A stretch of 13,476 nucleotides of DNA from Ignavibacteriales bacterium CG12_big_fil_rev_8_21_14_0_65_30_8 (lineage in GTDB: Bacteria; Bacteroidota; Ignavibacteria; Ignavibacteriales; Ignavibacteriaceae): the NCBI GenBank assembly GCA_002783525.1, contig PFGS01000205.1:1-13476 (forward strand), in the 5' to 3' direction. This document shows, piece by piece, positions 1 to 8,841 of the stretch. Both the position numbers and the translations under genes were made by a program. The number at the start of each line of letters is the position of its first letter. Position 1 is the first letter of the stretch. The notes under the pieces are model-generated. The model saw nothing but the letters and a program-made list of their open reading frames with translations. It was not told where the DNA came from and made no database searches.

Positions 1-77
1 TATTTATCTGCATAAAATAATTTTACTTTTTGACTTTGAAATAATTTATAATTCAAAATTAAACATTTATAATTTAC

Positions 78-2837
78 TTAGTGTGCATCAAGCCAATTTT
101 CTCCTATACCCGTTTCCACTAAGATTGGAACTTCCATAGGCAGAGCTGTTTCCATTAATTTTTTTATTACTGGTCTTAGTTCATCAATTTCATCTTTATG
201 TGCATCAAAAAGTAACTCATCGTGTACTTGCAAAATCATTTTTGTTTTTGCTTTTCTTTTAGTCAATTCTTTATGAATATTTATCATTGCTATTTTAATC
301 ATATCAGCTGCCGTTCCCTGAATTGGCATATTTATAGCTACTCTTTCTTCAAATTGTCTGACAATTCTGTTTTTGCTGTTAATATTTCTTAAAAATCTTC
401 TTCTTCCTAATAATGTTTCTGCATATCCTTTCTCTTTGGCAACTTTAACAGTGTCTTCCATATAGTTTTTTACTTTTTTAAAAGTATTAAAGTAAGTTTC
501 AATAATTTCTTTTGCATGCTTTTGTGTAATGCCAAGCCTGGTGCTAAGTCCAAATGGTCCGATTCCGTATAAAATTCCAAAGTTTACTTCTTTAGCTTTT
601 CTACGCATATCGCTTGTGACATCTTCAGGATCTACCATAAATACCAAAGCTGCTGTACTTTTGTGGATATCTTCACTATTCTTAAATGCTTTTTTCATTC
701 CTTCATCATCGCAAATGCTTGCCATTATTCTAAGCTCAATTTGGCTGTAATCTGCGCTTAATATTATATGATTTTTATCCCTTGGTACAAAAGCTCTTCT
801 AATTTCTTTTCCTCTTTCAGTTCTGATAGGAATGTTTTGTAAATTTGGATCATTGCTTGAAAGTCTGCCCGTTGAAGCTGCTATTTGGTTTAATGTAGTA
901 TGTATTCTTCCGGTTTTTGGATTTATCATGTTAGGCAAAGCATCTGCATAAGTAGATTTTAATTTTGTTATTTGTCTGTACTCAGAAAGTTCATCAATAA
1001 TTTCATGCTGGCCTCGCATATTTTCAAGTGATCTTGCGTCTGTGGAAAACCCTGTTTTAGTTTTTTTAGTGGGAGTAAGTCCCAATTTATTAAAAAGAAT
1101 TTCCTGAAGTTGTTTTGGAGAATTTATATTGAATTCAGAACCGGCATATTTATAAATTTTCCTTGTTAGCTTCTCAATTAATTTTTCAAGTTCTTTACTT
1201 AAATCATTCAGTGTTTTTTTATCTACGGTTATTCCTTCTCTTTCTATATCTTCAAGAACAGCTACTAACGGAAAATCAATATCATATGCAATTTTTTCAA
1301 GTCCTTCTTTTTTAATTTCTTTAGAAAGTATTTCATATAATCTAAATGTTATATCTGCGTCTTCACTTGAATAATTATTTAATTCATTTAAATCCACATC
1401 AAAAATTTTTGTCGGATCTTTTTTCTCACCTATTATAGATGAAATTGAAATAGGTTTATAGTTCAAATATTTTTCAGAAAGAGCATCCATCCCGTGTTTC
1501 TGATCTGGATCAATTATATAACTTGCTACCATTGTATCAAAGAAAAAATTATTTACCTCAATTCCTAAAGATCTTAAAACACCAATATCATATTTACCGT
1601 TTTGGCAAACTTTTTTGATCTTGGAATTTTTAAATAACGGCGTAAAGATTTTTACAAATTCATTAGTTGGTATTCTGTCATCTAAGTTTTTTGAGAAAAG
1701 ATCTTTTTTGTTTTTTTCAGGTTGAAGGGCTACAAAAAATCCTTCTCCTTTTTTTGATGAAAAAGAAACTCCCGCTAAGTTCAAATCCAAATAATTTAAT
1801 CCGTCAGTTTCTGTATCAAATACAAATAATTTAGACTTTGATAGTACTTCAGCTAATTTTTCAGCTTCCTCTACATTATTAACTAGTTTATATTTTACTT
1901 TTTTATTATCAAAAACTTTTTGATCGTTTACTACTTCAGCAACTTCTTCTGAATTTTTATCAAAAATATTTAATAATCTTTGGTAAAGTCTTGTGAATTC
2001 TAAATCAACAAAAATTTCTTTTATTTTATCAAAGTCTGGGGATGTAAATTTTGCTTTTTCAAAATTAAACTCCATCGGAACACTGCAATTGATTGTAGCC
2101 AATTCTTTAGATAAAAATGCATTCTTCTTACTTTCTATTAGCTTATTTTTTGTTCCTTCTTTTTTAACCTTATCAATATTTTTGTAAATATTTTCAAGTG
2201 TCTTGAATTCTTTTATCAGTTCAGTTGCACCTTTTGGACCAATTCCGGCAACTCCCGGAATATCATCTGATTTATCACCAACCAACGCCAAATAATCTAT
2301 CATTTGTTTTGGTGTAAAACCAAATTCATCCATCATCATTTTTTCATCATAAATTTTTATTTCATCTGTGGATTTCTCACCTCTAACAATAAATGTCTTT
2401 TTAGTAATCATTTGATTGTAGTCTTTATCAGGTGTAATTACGTAGGAAAGTAAACCTTTCTTTTCTGCTATTTTAACTGCAGTACCAATAATGTCATCAG
2501 CTTCATATTTTGGTAAAATATATAATGGCATATTCAGAGCTTCAATAATATCTTTGATTCTTCCTATTTGTCGGATCATATCATCAGGCATTTTTTCTCT
2601 GGAGACTTTATAATCTTTATAAATATCATGTCTGAATGTTTTTTCTTTTGAATCAAAAGCGACTGCCATATAATCCGGCTTTTGGTCTTCTATCACTTTG
2701 AGTATTTGAGTAACAAAGCCGTAAACAGCAGAAGTTGGTTCACCTTTTTTAGAAACTAAAGGGCGGCTAATAAAAGCAAAATATGCCTTATAGGCTAAAG
2801 CCATTGCATCAATAATTACAAATTTTTTGTTTTCCAT
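78..2837 (-). CDS. polA: DNA polymerase I (5'-nuclease, 3'-5' exonuclease, polymerase)
   Basis: 919 residues, close to the usual length of PolA. It fills gaps and removes RNA primers in lagging-strand synthesis and excision repair. The 5'-nuclease domain spans about residues 1-290: D10 in the N-terminal IIDA, YEADD at 111-115, GDKSDDIPG at 187-195 and the helix-hairpin-helix VAGIGPKGA at 196-204. The proofreading domain (about 315-505) keeps all catalytic residues: DTETDGL with D341/E343, N413 and D417 in Exo II, and Y489/D493 in Exo III. The polymerase domain (about 520-919) has motif A SADYSQIELR with D696, motif B R745/K749/F753/Y757, and motif C VHDELL with H872/D873/E874. F753 is the Phe form of the O-helix, which is known to discriminate against dideoxynucleotides. 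The start lies just before the conserved N-terminal nuclease strand; no Shine-Dalgarno precedes it. It is transcribed divergently from kup. Domain content leaves little doubt. Confidence 0.98.
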   Translation of the reverse strand: MENKKFVIIDAMALAYKAYFAFISRPLVSKKGEPTSAVYGFVTQILKVIEDQKPDYMAVAFDSKEKTFRHDIYKDYKVSREKMPDDMIRQIGRIKDIIEALNMPLYILPKYEADDIIGTAVKIAEKKGLLSYVITPDKDYNQMITKKTFIVRGEKSTDEIKIYDEKMMMDEFGFTPKQMIDYLALVGDKSDDIPGVAGIGPKGATELIKEFKTLENIYKNIDKVKKEGTKNKLIESKKNAFLSKELATINCSVPMEFNFEKAKFTSPDFDKIKEIFVDLEFTRLYQRLLNIFDKNSEEVAEVVNDQKVFDNKKVKYKLVNNVEEAEKLAEVLSKSKLFVFDTETDGLNYLDLNLAGVSFSSKKGEGFFVALQPEKNKKDLFSKNLDDRIPTNEFVKIFTPLFKNSKIKKVCQNGKYDIGVLRSLGIEVNNFFFDTMVASYIIDPDQKHGMDALSEKYLNYKPISISSIIGEKKDPTKIFDVDLNELNNYSSEDADITFRLYEILSKEIKKEGLEKIAYDIDFPLVAVLEDIEREGITVDKKTLNDLSKELEKLIEKLTRKIYKYAGSEFNINSPKQLQEILFNKLGLTPTKKTKTGFSTDARSLENMRGQHEIIDELSEYRQITKLKSTYADALPNMINPKTGRIHTTLNQIAASTGRLSSNDPNLQNIPIRTERGKEIRRAFVPRDKNHIILSADYSQIELRIMASICDDEGMKKAFKNSEDIHKSTAALVFMVDPEDVTSDMRRKAKEVNFGILYGIGPFGLSTRLGITQKHAKEIIETYFNTFKKVKNYMEDTVKVAKEKGYAETLLGRRRFLRNINSKNRIVRQFEERVAINMPIQGTAADMIKIAMINIHKELTKRKAKTKMILQVHDELLFDAHKDEIDELRPVIKKLMETALPMEVPILVETGIGENWLDAH

Positions 2838-3002
2838 ATTGCTGGTTTATTAAAGAAAATTTAGCATTTAATATAATAGTATATTTTGAATGATGATTTA
2901 GAAAAATAATTGTATATTTTTAACTATCAATATTATATAATAATTTAATTACCATTACAGAACATCATTAATTTAATCTATATTTACTTTTAATGAAATG
3001 TT
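2838..3002. promoter_or_regulatory. Divergent polA/kup intergenic region
   Basis: These 165 bases separate the two divergent genes and must hold both promoters. On the plus strand there are exact TATAAT hexamers at 2872-2877 and 2936-2941. The second lies about 60 bases before the kup start, but its 17-base upstream position holds only TATATT (2913-2918); the better TTGTAT at 2910-2915 is 20 bases away. In such AT-rich DNA these matches are weak evidence. No recognisable riboswitch, operator or hairpin is visible, and neither start codon has a Shine-Dalgarno. The region's promoter role is inferred from gene orientation. Confidence 0.4.
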
Positions 3003-4826
3003 ATGCTTAAATCAACTAATAAATTCTCATCTTTCAAAGATATTACAAAAGCAGCCGGATTAGTATTTGGGGATATTGGTACCAGTCCTATTTATACTTT
3101 AACTATAATTTTTGCAATTACAGCACCTACTATAGAAAATTTAATGGGAGTCCTTTCACTTCTTTTTTGGACTCTTATAATCTTAGTAACAGTTAAATAT
3201 GCTTGGCTCGCTATGAGTTTAAGTATTAAGGGGGAAGGTGGAATTATTGTATTGAAAGAAATTCTTTTGGATTCATTAAAATCCGGAAGAAAAATTGTTT
3301 TTGCGACATTCTTAGGTGTTATTGGAGTTTCATTGATAATGGGAGATGGAGTAATTACTCCGGCAATAAGTATTTTATCAGCCGTTGAAGGTTTAGAATT
3401 AATCCCTTTGATTGGTCATATAAGTATTAATACAATTATACTAATTACTTGTATTATAACAGTTTTACTCTTTTCATTTCAGTTTTTAGGTACTGATAAA
3501 GTTGCCTCTTCATTTGGACCAATAATGATCTTATGGTTTGCTTCTCTTTTTATTTCGGGTATGATTTATATAATTGAAGCTCCCCAAATATTAACTGCTG
3601 TTAGCCCACATTATGCAATTGAATTTATGGCAAATAACGGATTAACCGGATTTTTTATTTTAAGTGAAGTAATTCTTTGTGCAACCGGAGGAGAGGCACT
3701 TTATGCTGATATGGGACACTTGGGTGCAAAACCAATAAAACATGCTTGGTATTTTGTATTCTTTGCTCTTCTTATTAATTATTTTGGACAAGGAGCTTAT
3801 GTAGTTTCAACAGGAAATACAAATTTAATTCTCTTCTCAATGATTGAATCTATCTCAAATATAATTTATATCCCATTTTTAATTTTAACTTTATTTGCTA
3901 CTATAATTGCATCTCAAGCAATGATAACAGCAATTATGTCCTTGGTTTATCAAGGTATTACAACTAGAATGTTTCCTTTGATGAAAATAAAATTTACATC
4001 AACTCAATTTAAATCTCAGATTTATATCGGAGCTGTAAATTGGGGTTTACTTATTGCAGTTCTTTTTATGATCATCTCATTTAAAAAATCAGGAAATATT
4101 GCAGCAGCATATGGATTTGCAGTAACTGCTTCAATGGTTATAAGCAGTATTTTTATGATATGGATATTCAAATTTCAAAAAAAATATTTTAAAATGTCAG
4201 TTACGTATGTTGTACTGATCGTATCGACAATTTTTCTCATAGCATTATTTGATAAAATACCTCACGGAGGATATTGGTCAATAATTATAGCATTATTACC
4301 GTTTATTATAATCCAACTTTGGGCAAGAGGAAATAAATCAATTAGAAAATCATTTCGTGCTTTGCCAATAGATACTTTCTTATTTAGTTATAACCAAATA
4401 TATGGGAAGGGTAATAATATTAAAGGAACTGCATTATTCTTTACTAGAAATTTCAAAGAAATTCCACCATATATTGTTCACTGTATGCTGAGATGTAATA
4501 TTGTTTATGAGAATAATATTTTAGTATCAATTAGAACAACAGAAAAACCCTATGGTATGAATTTTGAAAAAATTGATAACCTTGCTCACGGATTATCCGG
4601 AATCAAAATTGATCATGGCTATATGGAAATAATTGATATTCAATCAATGCTTAAGAAAAATAATATAAAAGAAAAAGTTATTTATTACGGAGTTGATGAA
4701 ATTTCTACAAAGAATCCTTTACTTAAAGTTTTTGCATTCTTAAAGAAAATGTCACCTTCATTTGTTAATTTTTATACTTTGCCATACAACAAACTACATG
4801 GTGTACTAACAAGATTGGAAATATAA
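3003..4826 (+). CDS. kup: KUP-family potassium uptake permease
   Basis: 607 residues, near the E. coli Kup length (about 620). Kup proteins import K+ with H+ across the inner membrane. The protein opens with the family signature GDIGTSPIYT (23-32), then GDGVITPAISILSAVEGL (114-131), GGEALYADMGHLG (229-241) and NIAAAYGFAVTASM (365-378). Acidic residues D24, E129 and E231 within these motifs match positions implicated in transport in E. coli Kup (alignment from memory). About twelve hydrophobic segments occupy residues 16-440, and a soluble C-terminal domain (about 450-607) follows, as is normal for the family. ATG 3003 is chosen because it places the signature at its usual distance from the N terminus; it has no Shine-Dalgarno. 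It is the first gene of a close-packed plus-strand block, ending 4 bases before the EEP gene. Confidence 0.96.
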   Translation: MLKSTNKFSSFKDITKAAGLVFGDIGTSPIYTLTIIFAITAPTIENLMGVLSLLFWTLIILVTVKYAWLAMSLSIKGEGGIIVLKEILLDSLKSGRKIVFATFLGVIGVSLIMGDGVITPAISILSAVEGLELIPLIGHISINTIILITCIITVLLFSFQFLGTDKVASSFGPIMILWFASLFISGMIYIIEAPQILTAVSPHYAIEFMANNGLTGFFILSEVILCATGGEALYADMGHLGAKPIKHAWYFVFFALLINYFGQGAYVVSTGNTNLILFSMIESISNIIYIPFLILTLFATIIASQAMITAIMSLVYQGITTRMFPLMKIKFTSTQFKSQIYIGAVNWGLLIAVLFMIISFKKSGNIAAAYGFAVTASMVISSIFMIWIFKFQKKYFKMSVTYVVLIVSTIFLIALFDKIPHGGYWSIIIALLPFIIIQLWARGNKSIRKSFRALPIDTFLFSYNQIYGKGNNIKGTALFFTRNFKEIPPYIVHCMLRCNIVYENNILVSIRTTEKPYGMNFEKIDNLAHGLSGIKIDHGYMEIIDIQSMLKKNNIKEKVIYYGVDEISTKNPLLKVFAFLKKMSPSFVNFYTLPYNKLHGVLTRLEI

Positions 4827-4830
4827 AAAG

Positions 4831-5865
4831 ATGAAAAAATATATTTTAGTTTTAGTATTAGCTGTAAGTTTTGCTAGTATTGTTTCCCCTCAAAATATAA
4901 AAAAAGATACTCTAACTTTTGCGTTCTGGAATATGGAAAACTTGTTTGATACTATACATGATCTGAATAAAAATGACTATGAATTTACACCAGAGGGAGC
5001 AAAAGAATGGACTGAAAAGAGATTACTTCATAAACTTGAGAATATGTCAGAAGTTATTAAAAAAATGAGTGACAAGGATGGACCGGATATTTTAGGCATG
5101 TGTGAAGTTGAACATCAGACATTAGTTGACTTAATGTTAAATAAATTTTTTCAAAAGAAAAATTATGGAGTAGCTTATAGAGAATCTCCAGATAAAAGAG
5201 GGATTGACAACGGACTAATTTATAACAAAGATGAATTCATTCTAATTTCTGTTGAAGCAATTTCAGTAGAACTTCCGACACATTACCCGACAAGGGATAT
5301 TTTGCAAGTTTTATTAAAATCAAAAAATAATGATAGTATTTATGTGTTTGTTAATCATTGGCCTTCCAGAAGGGGAGGACTAGAAAAATCTGAAAAGAAT
5401 AGATTTGTTGCTGCTCAAACACTAAAAAATTCCATTCAAGAATTAATAAACATAAATAAGAATTTTAATATTTTAGTAATGGGCGATTTTAATGATACAC
5501 CTACAGACAGATCATTTATCCAAGTATTAAATGCTAAACCTGTTCCATCGTACTTAATGAAATATGAAGATTCAAGTAATGTTTTTCTTTATAATTTAGC
5601 TTATGATCTTGCAGTAAAAGGATATGGTTCTTTAAGTTTTAGAAAAGAATGGAATATGCTAGATCAGTTTTTAATTTCTAAAAATTTAATTACAGAAGAT
5701 AGTTTTACTTATTTATTAGGATCATTTCAGATATTTAAACCGGAAATTATTATTCAAGATAGTGGTAAGTATAAGGGTTCTCCTTTTCCAACTTATGGAG
5801 GTAAGAATTATCTCGGTGGATATAGTGATCATTTCCCTGTAATTGCAAAGTTCATTATTAATTAA
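4831..5865 (+). CDS. Secreted endonuclease/exonuclease/phosphatase (EEP) family protein
   Basis: 344 residues. Residues 1-21 look like a signal peptide: a KK pair, a hydrophobic run IVLVLAVSFASIV-like core, then SPQ, with no lipobox cysteine, so export to the periplasm or beyond is likely. The rest is an EEP (DNase I-like) metal-dependent phosphodiesterase domain: FWNMENLFD (32-40) with N34 and E36, E92 in GMCEVE, NHWPSRRGG (175-183) with H176, GDFND (218-222) and the C-terminal SDHFPV (332-337) with D333/H334. These are the expected metal and catalytic residues, so it should be active. The family cleaves nucleic acids, phosphoinositides, sphingomyelin or small phosphodiesters, and the substrate cannot be read from the sequence. 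It lies 4 bases after kup and 20 bases before the cotransporter gene, so is almost certainly co-transcribed. Extracellular nuclease for phosphate or nucleotide scavenging is one possibility. Confidence 0.9.
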   Translation: MKKYILVLVLAVSFASIVSPQNIKKDTLTFAFWNMENLFDTIHDLNKNDYEFTPEGAKEWTEKRLLHKLENMSEVIKKMSDKDGPDILGMCEVEHQTLVDLMLNKFFQKKNYGVAYRESPDKRGIDNGLIYNKDEFILISVEAISVELPTHYPTRDILQVLLKSKNNDSIYVFVNHWPSRRGGLEKSEKNRFVAAQTLKNSIQELININKNFNILVMGDFNDTPTDRSFIQVLNAKPVPSYLMKYEDSSNVFLYNLAYDLAVKGYGSLSFRKEWNMLDQFLISKNLITEDSFTYLLGSFQIFKPEIIIQDSGKYKGSPFPTYGGKNYLGGYSDHFPVIAKFIIN

Positions 5866-5885
5866 TTATTTATATAATTAGGTAT

Positions 5886-8078
5886 ATGGAATTAAAAACT
5901 TTTACAAATAAAATTAAAAACATAATCCCAAGTTCAGGTTCAAAAGAAACGCAGATTAAAACCGGAGTTAAAAAGTTTGGAACATTCGGGGGTGTGTTTA
6001 CTCCTGATGTTTTGACCATCCTTGGTGTAATTATGTATCTACGACTCGGTTGGGTTGTGGGTAATGCCGGTTTTCTTGGTGCAATATTGATAATTGTGTT
6101 GGCTAATTCTGTAACAATATGTACAGGTTTGTCAATGTCATCGATAACTACGAATATTAGAATCGGTTCAGGTGGAGCATTTTCTATTATTGCAAAATCT
6201 CTTGGACTGGAAGCTGGTGGCAGCATTGGAATATCTTTATACATTGCTCAAACACTTTCAGCAGCACTTTATATTATAGGATTTACCGAAGCTTGGCTTT
6301 TAGTTTTTCCTTCTCATTCAGTTTTACTGGTTTCATCAACTGCTTGGATATTATTATTAGGTGTAAGTTATACTAGTGCCCATTTTGCAATAAAGATTCA
6401 ATATGTTATAATGACAATTATTGGTATTTCACTAGTATCTTTTTTGTTTAGTCCATATAGTATTACTACCCATGCACCATCCTTTGGAAAATTTGAAGAT
6501 GGTAATTTTTGGTTAGTCTTTGCAATCTTTTTTCCTGCAGTCACTGGAATTATGGCAGGTGCAAATATGTCAGGAGATCTTAAAAATCCAAGAAAATCTA
6601 TACCATTAGGCACAATGTCTTCTATTTTTGTAACAATGATTATTTACATTGGACTAGCTTATTTACTGACTATTGTTGCAACTCCGGAAGAACTAAGAAG
6701 TAATCAAATGATAATGGTTGATAGATCATTTTGGGGACCTGCTGTAATATTAGGTATTATGGGAGCAACATTATCTTCTGCATTAGGCAGTATGGTTGGA
6801 GCCCCAAGAATTTTACAAGCACTTGCAGAAACTAAAATTGTTCCTTTTAGTAAATTCTTTTCAGTTAAGACTAAAAATAATGAACCAAGAAATGCAATTA
6901 TATTTTCCGGAATTATTGTTGAAATTTGTTTAATACTTGGCAATTTAAATTTTCTTGCAATTCTAATTACGATGTTCTTCCTTATTACTTATGGAATGCT
7001 AAACCTTGTAGTTTTTATTCAGCAAAGTATGAATATAATCAGCTTCAGGCCTACATTTAAGATTCCTAAGTTTGTTCCTTTAGTTGGAGCTCTTGGCTGC
7101 TTATTTATGATGTTCCTAATCAATTCTGTATTCAGCATTATTGCACTAATTATAATTTCAATTTTATATGTAACTCTGGAAAGAAGAGAATTAAAGACAC
7201 ATAAAGGTGGGGATATTAGAGGTGGGATGTTCATTGCAATTGCAGAGAAAGCTACTAGAATTGCTATGAAACTTCCTAAGAATCAAATATCCTGGAAGCC
7301 TGATTTAGTAGTACCCATTGATGATCCAAATGTTTGGGCAGGTTCTTTACTCTTCATTAGAAATATAATTTATCCTTCAGGCAGTTTATTTGTATTTAAT
7401 GTAACATCTAAAATTGATGAAGCTAAAAAAGAAAGTTTGGAAACATTACTTGAACCTATTAAATCGGATAGTAATTTATTTGTTAATCATACTTTAATTG
7501 AAGACAGAGATTTTTTACACGGTGCTAAATTAGTTTTGCAAACATTAAAAGCCGGTATGTTCAAACCAAATATTTTATTTCTCACTATTGGTAAAAAATC
7601 TGAGAATGATAAAATTATTAAAGAATTAATGAAATTTGCTAATAGTGATAATGATCTGGGATTAATTTTATTGAGGCAACATCCTAAAAAAGCATTTGGA
7701 ATGCAAAAGACAATAAATCTTTGGCTAAGGGATAAAAGTCCAAATTGGAATTTGGCAATATTAATTACGCTACAGATTCAACGCAATTGGGAAGGAAAAA
7801 TTAACCTAATATCAGTTGCAAATGATAAAAGTGAAATAAGAAGAATAAACATTTTTTTAGAAAGATTAAGTGATCAAGCAAGACTTCCATCAATGACTGA
7901 ATTATTTGTTTTAACCGGATCTTTTAAAGAAACATTAAAAACAGCTCCACTTGCTGACATAAATATTTTAGGTTTCTCAGGTACATCCGAACTGGAATTT
8001 ATGAGAAATGCGACCAATATTACAAAAACTTCTTGTGTATTTATAAATGAATCCGGTGAAGAAAGCGCTTTTGCTTAA
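5886..8078 (+). CDS. SLC12-type cation-chloride cotransporter (NKCC-like), APC superfamily
   Basis: 730 residues: about twelve membrane segments (residues 41-430) followed by a cytoplasmic C-terminal domain of about 290 residues. SLC12 hallmarks are clear: FGGVFTPDVLTILGVIMYLR (34-53) in TM1, FFPAVTGIMAGANMSGD (215-231) in TM6 and LSSALGSMVGAPRILQAL (296-313) in TM8. The C-terminal domain contains KTINLWLRD (608-616), resembling the VWWL segment of animal family members. Members carry Cl- with K+ and/or Na+ electroneutrally. Two residues hint at specificity: Y129 in TM3 (aligned by eye with the K+-site Tyr of NKCC1) and S297/S298 in TM8 (aligned with its Na+-site serine pair), together suggesting Na+-K+-Cl- coupling. 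Only a short AGG at 5880-5882 precedes ATG 5886, but the N-terminal extent fits. Automated annotation may call it an amino acid permease; the TM1, TM6 and TM8 motifs argue against that. Confidence 0.9.
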   Translation: MELKTFTNKIKNIIPSSGSKETQIKTGVKKFGTFGGVFTPDVLTILGVIMYLRLGWVVGNAGFLGAILIIVLANSVTICTGLSMSSITTNIRIGSGGAFSIIAKSLGLEAGGSIGISLYIAQTLSAALYIIGFTEAWLLVFPSHSVLLVSSTAWILLLGVSYTSAHFAIKIQYVIMTIIGISLVSFLFSPYSITTHAPSFGKFEDGNFWLVFAIFFPAVTGIMAGANMSGDLKNPRKSIPLGTMSSIFVTMIIYIGLAYLLTIVATPEELRSNQMIMVDRSFWGPAVILGIMGATLSSALGSMVGAPRILQALAETKIVPFSKFFSVKTKNNEPRNAIIFSGIIVEICLILGNLNFLAILITMFFLITYGMLNLVVFIQQSMNIISFRPTFKIPKFVPLVGALGCLFMMFLINSVFSIIALIIISILYVTLERRELKTHKGGDIRGGMFIAIAEKATRIAMKLPKNQISWKPDLVVPIDDPNVWAGSLLFIRNIIYPSGSLFVFNVTSKIDEAKKESLETLLEPIKSDSNLFVNHTLIEDRDFLHGAKLVLQTLKAGMFKPNILFLTIGKKSENDKIIKELMKFANSDNDLGLILLRQHPKKAFGMQKTINLWLRDKSPNWNLAILITLQIQRNWEGKINLISVANDKSEIRRINIFLERLSDQARLPSMTELFVLTGSFKETLKTAPLADINILGFSGTSELEFMRNATNITKTSCVFINESGEESAFA

Positions 8079-8103
8079 ATTTATAATTATATCTTCAAGT
8101 ATT

Positions 8104-8110
8104 AGAGGAG
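8104..8110 (+). promoter_or_regulatory. Shine-Dalgarno that fixes the TTG start of the MBL gene
   Basis: AGAGGAG lies 5 bases before TTG 8116, in frame with the hydrolase. The in-frame ATG at 8047 has no comparable site and lies inside the end of the preceding gene, so this site supports the later TTG start. Confidence 0.8.
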
Positions 8111-8115
8111 AAAAT

Positions 8116-8826
8116 TTGAAGCCTTTAAGAATTTTCATAATAATATATTGTTTAAATGTATTTGGATATTCACAAATATATGATACATCTCCAATTAATT
8201 TTATTCCTATAAATCATGCTTCATTTATAATAACGAATGAAACACAATCTATTTATGTAGATCCTGTTCAAGATATATCAGCATATCAAGCATATCAAAA
8301 AGCAAATATTATATTGATTACACATATTCATGGAGATCATTTCAAACCTGAAACAGTTAATAAACTAAAGAATGATGATCTAAAAATTATTGGTCCTAAA
8401 AATGTAATTGATGAATTGGGGTTTGGAACAATACTGAATAATGGAGAAAATATTAAAATTGGTGATATACTAATTGAAGCAATTCCAATGTATAATCTTA
8501 CAGAAGATAGATTAAAATTCCATGAAAAGGGAAAAGGGAACGGATATGTTGTTACAATGAGTGATAAAAGAATCTATATATCCGGTGATACAGAAGATAT
8601 TAAGGAAATGAGAGAATTAAAAAATATAGATTATGCTTTTGTATGTATGAATTTGCCCTACACAATGACTGTTGAACAAGCTACATCTGCAGTATTAGAA
8701 TTTAAACCAAAAGTCGTTTATCCCTATCATTACAGAGGGACAAAAGGTTATAGCGATATTGAGAAATTTAAAAGATTAGTAAGTGTAAATAGGAATATTG
8801 ATATCATATTATTAAAATGGTATTAA
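8116..8826 (+). CDS. Exported UlaG-like metallo-beta-lactamase-fold hydrolase
   Basis: 236 residues from TTG 8116. The longest open frame begins at ATG 8047 (259 residues) and would overlap the preceding gene by 32 bases, but TTG 8116 has a strong AGAGGAG 5 bases upstream and makes the protein begin MKPLRIFIIIYCLNVFGYSQ, a good signal peptide. Numbered from TTG, the metal site consists of HIHGDH at 70-75, D158 in SGDTED (156-161) and H205 in YPYHYRG; H34 in NHASF is the early family histidine. The layout resembles the UlaG-like (L-ascorbate-6-phosphate lactonase-like) branch, whose members hydrolyse lactones, phosphodiesters or amides. Substrate is unknown here, and an exported location argues against a true phosphorylated-ascorbate role. 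It lies 37 bases after the cotransporter gene and is probably the last gene of the kup block. Confidence 0.87.
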   Translation: MKPLRIFIIIYCLNVFGYSQIYDTSPINFIPINHASFIITNETQSIYVDPVQDISAYQAYQKANIILITHIHGDHFKPETVNKLKNDDLKIIGPKNVIDELGFGTILNNGENIKIGDILIEAIPMYNLTEDRLKFHEKGKGNGYVVTMSDKRIYISGDTEDIKEMRELKNIDYAFVCMNLPYTMTVEQATSAVLEFKPKVVYPYHYRGTKGYSDIEKFKRLVSVNRNIDIILLKWY

Positions 8827-8841
8827 TATTTTTATAGAATA

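Noticed and set aside
35..57. TTTGAA/TTCAAA inverted repeat downstream of polA as its terminator
   Set aside because: Only 6 bp, A/T-rich, an 11-base loop and no T run on the minus strand; expected by chance here.
2838..3002. Possible c-di-AMP or other riboswitch in the kup leader
   Set aside because: K+ transporter genes in some Gram-positive bacteria have such leaders, but this stretch is almost pure A/T with no G-C helices or conserved loops.
5870..6244. Minus-strand open frame of 124 codons under the cotransporter gene
   Set aside because: It is antisense to the conserved SLC12 TM1-TM3 coding sequence, is proline-rich in a way typical of a shadow frame, and resembles no known protein.
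5886..8078. Reading the SLC12 protein as an ordinary amino-acid permease
   Set aside because: The TM1, TM6 and TM8 signatures and the long C-terminal domain are specific to the cation-chloride cotransporter branch of the superfamily.
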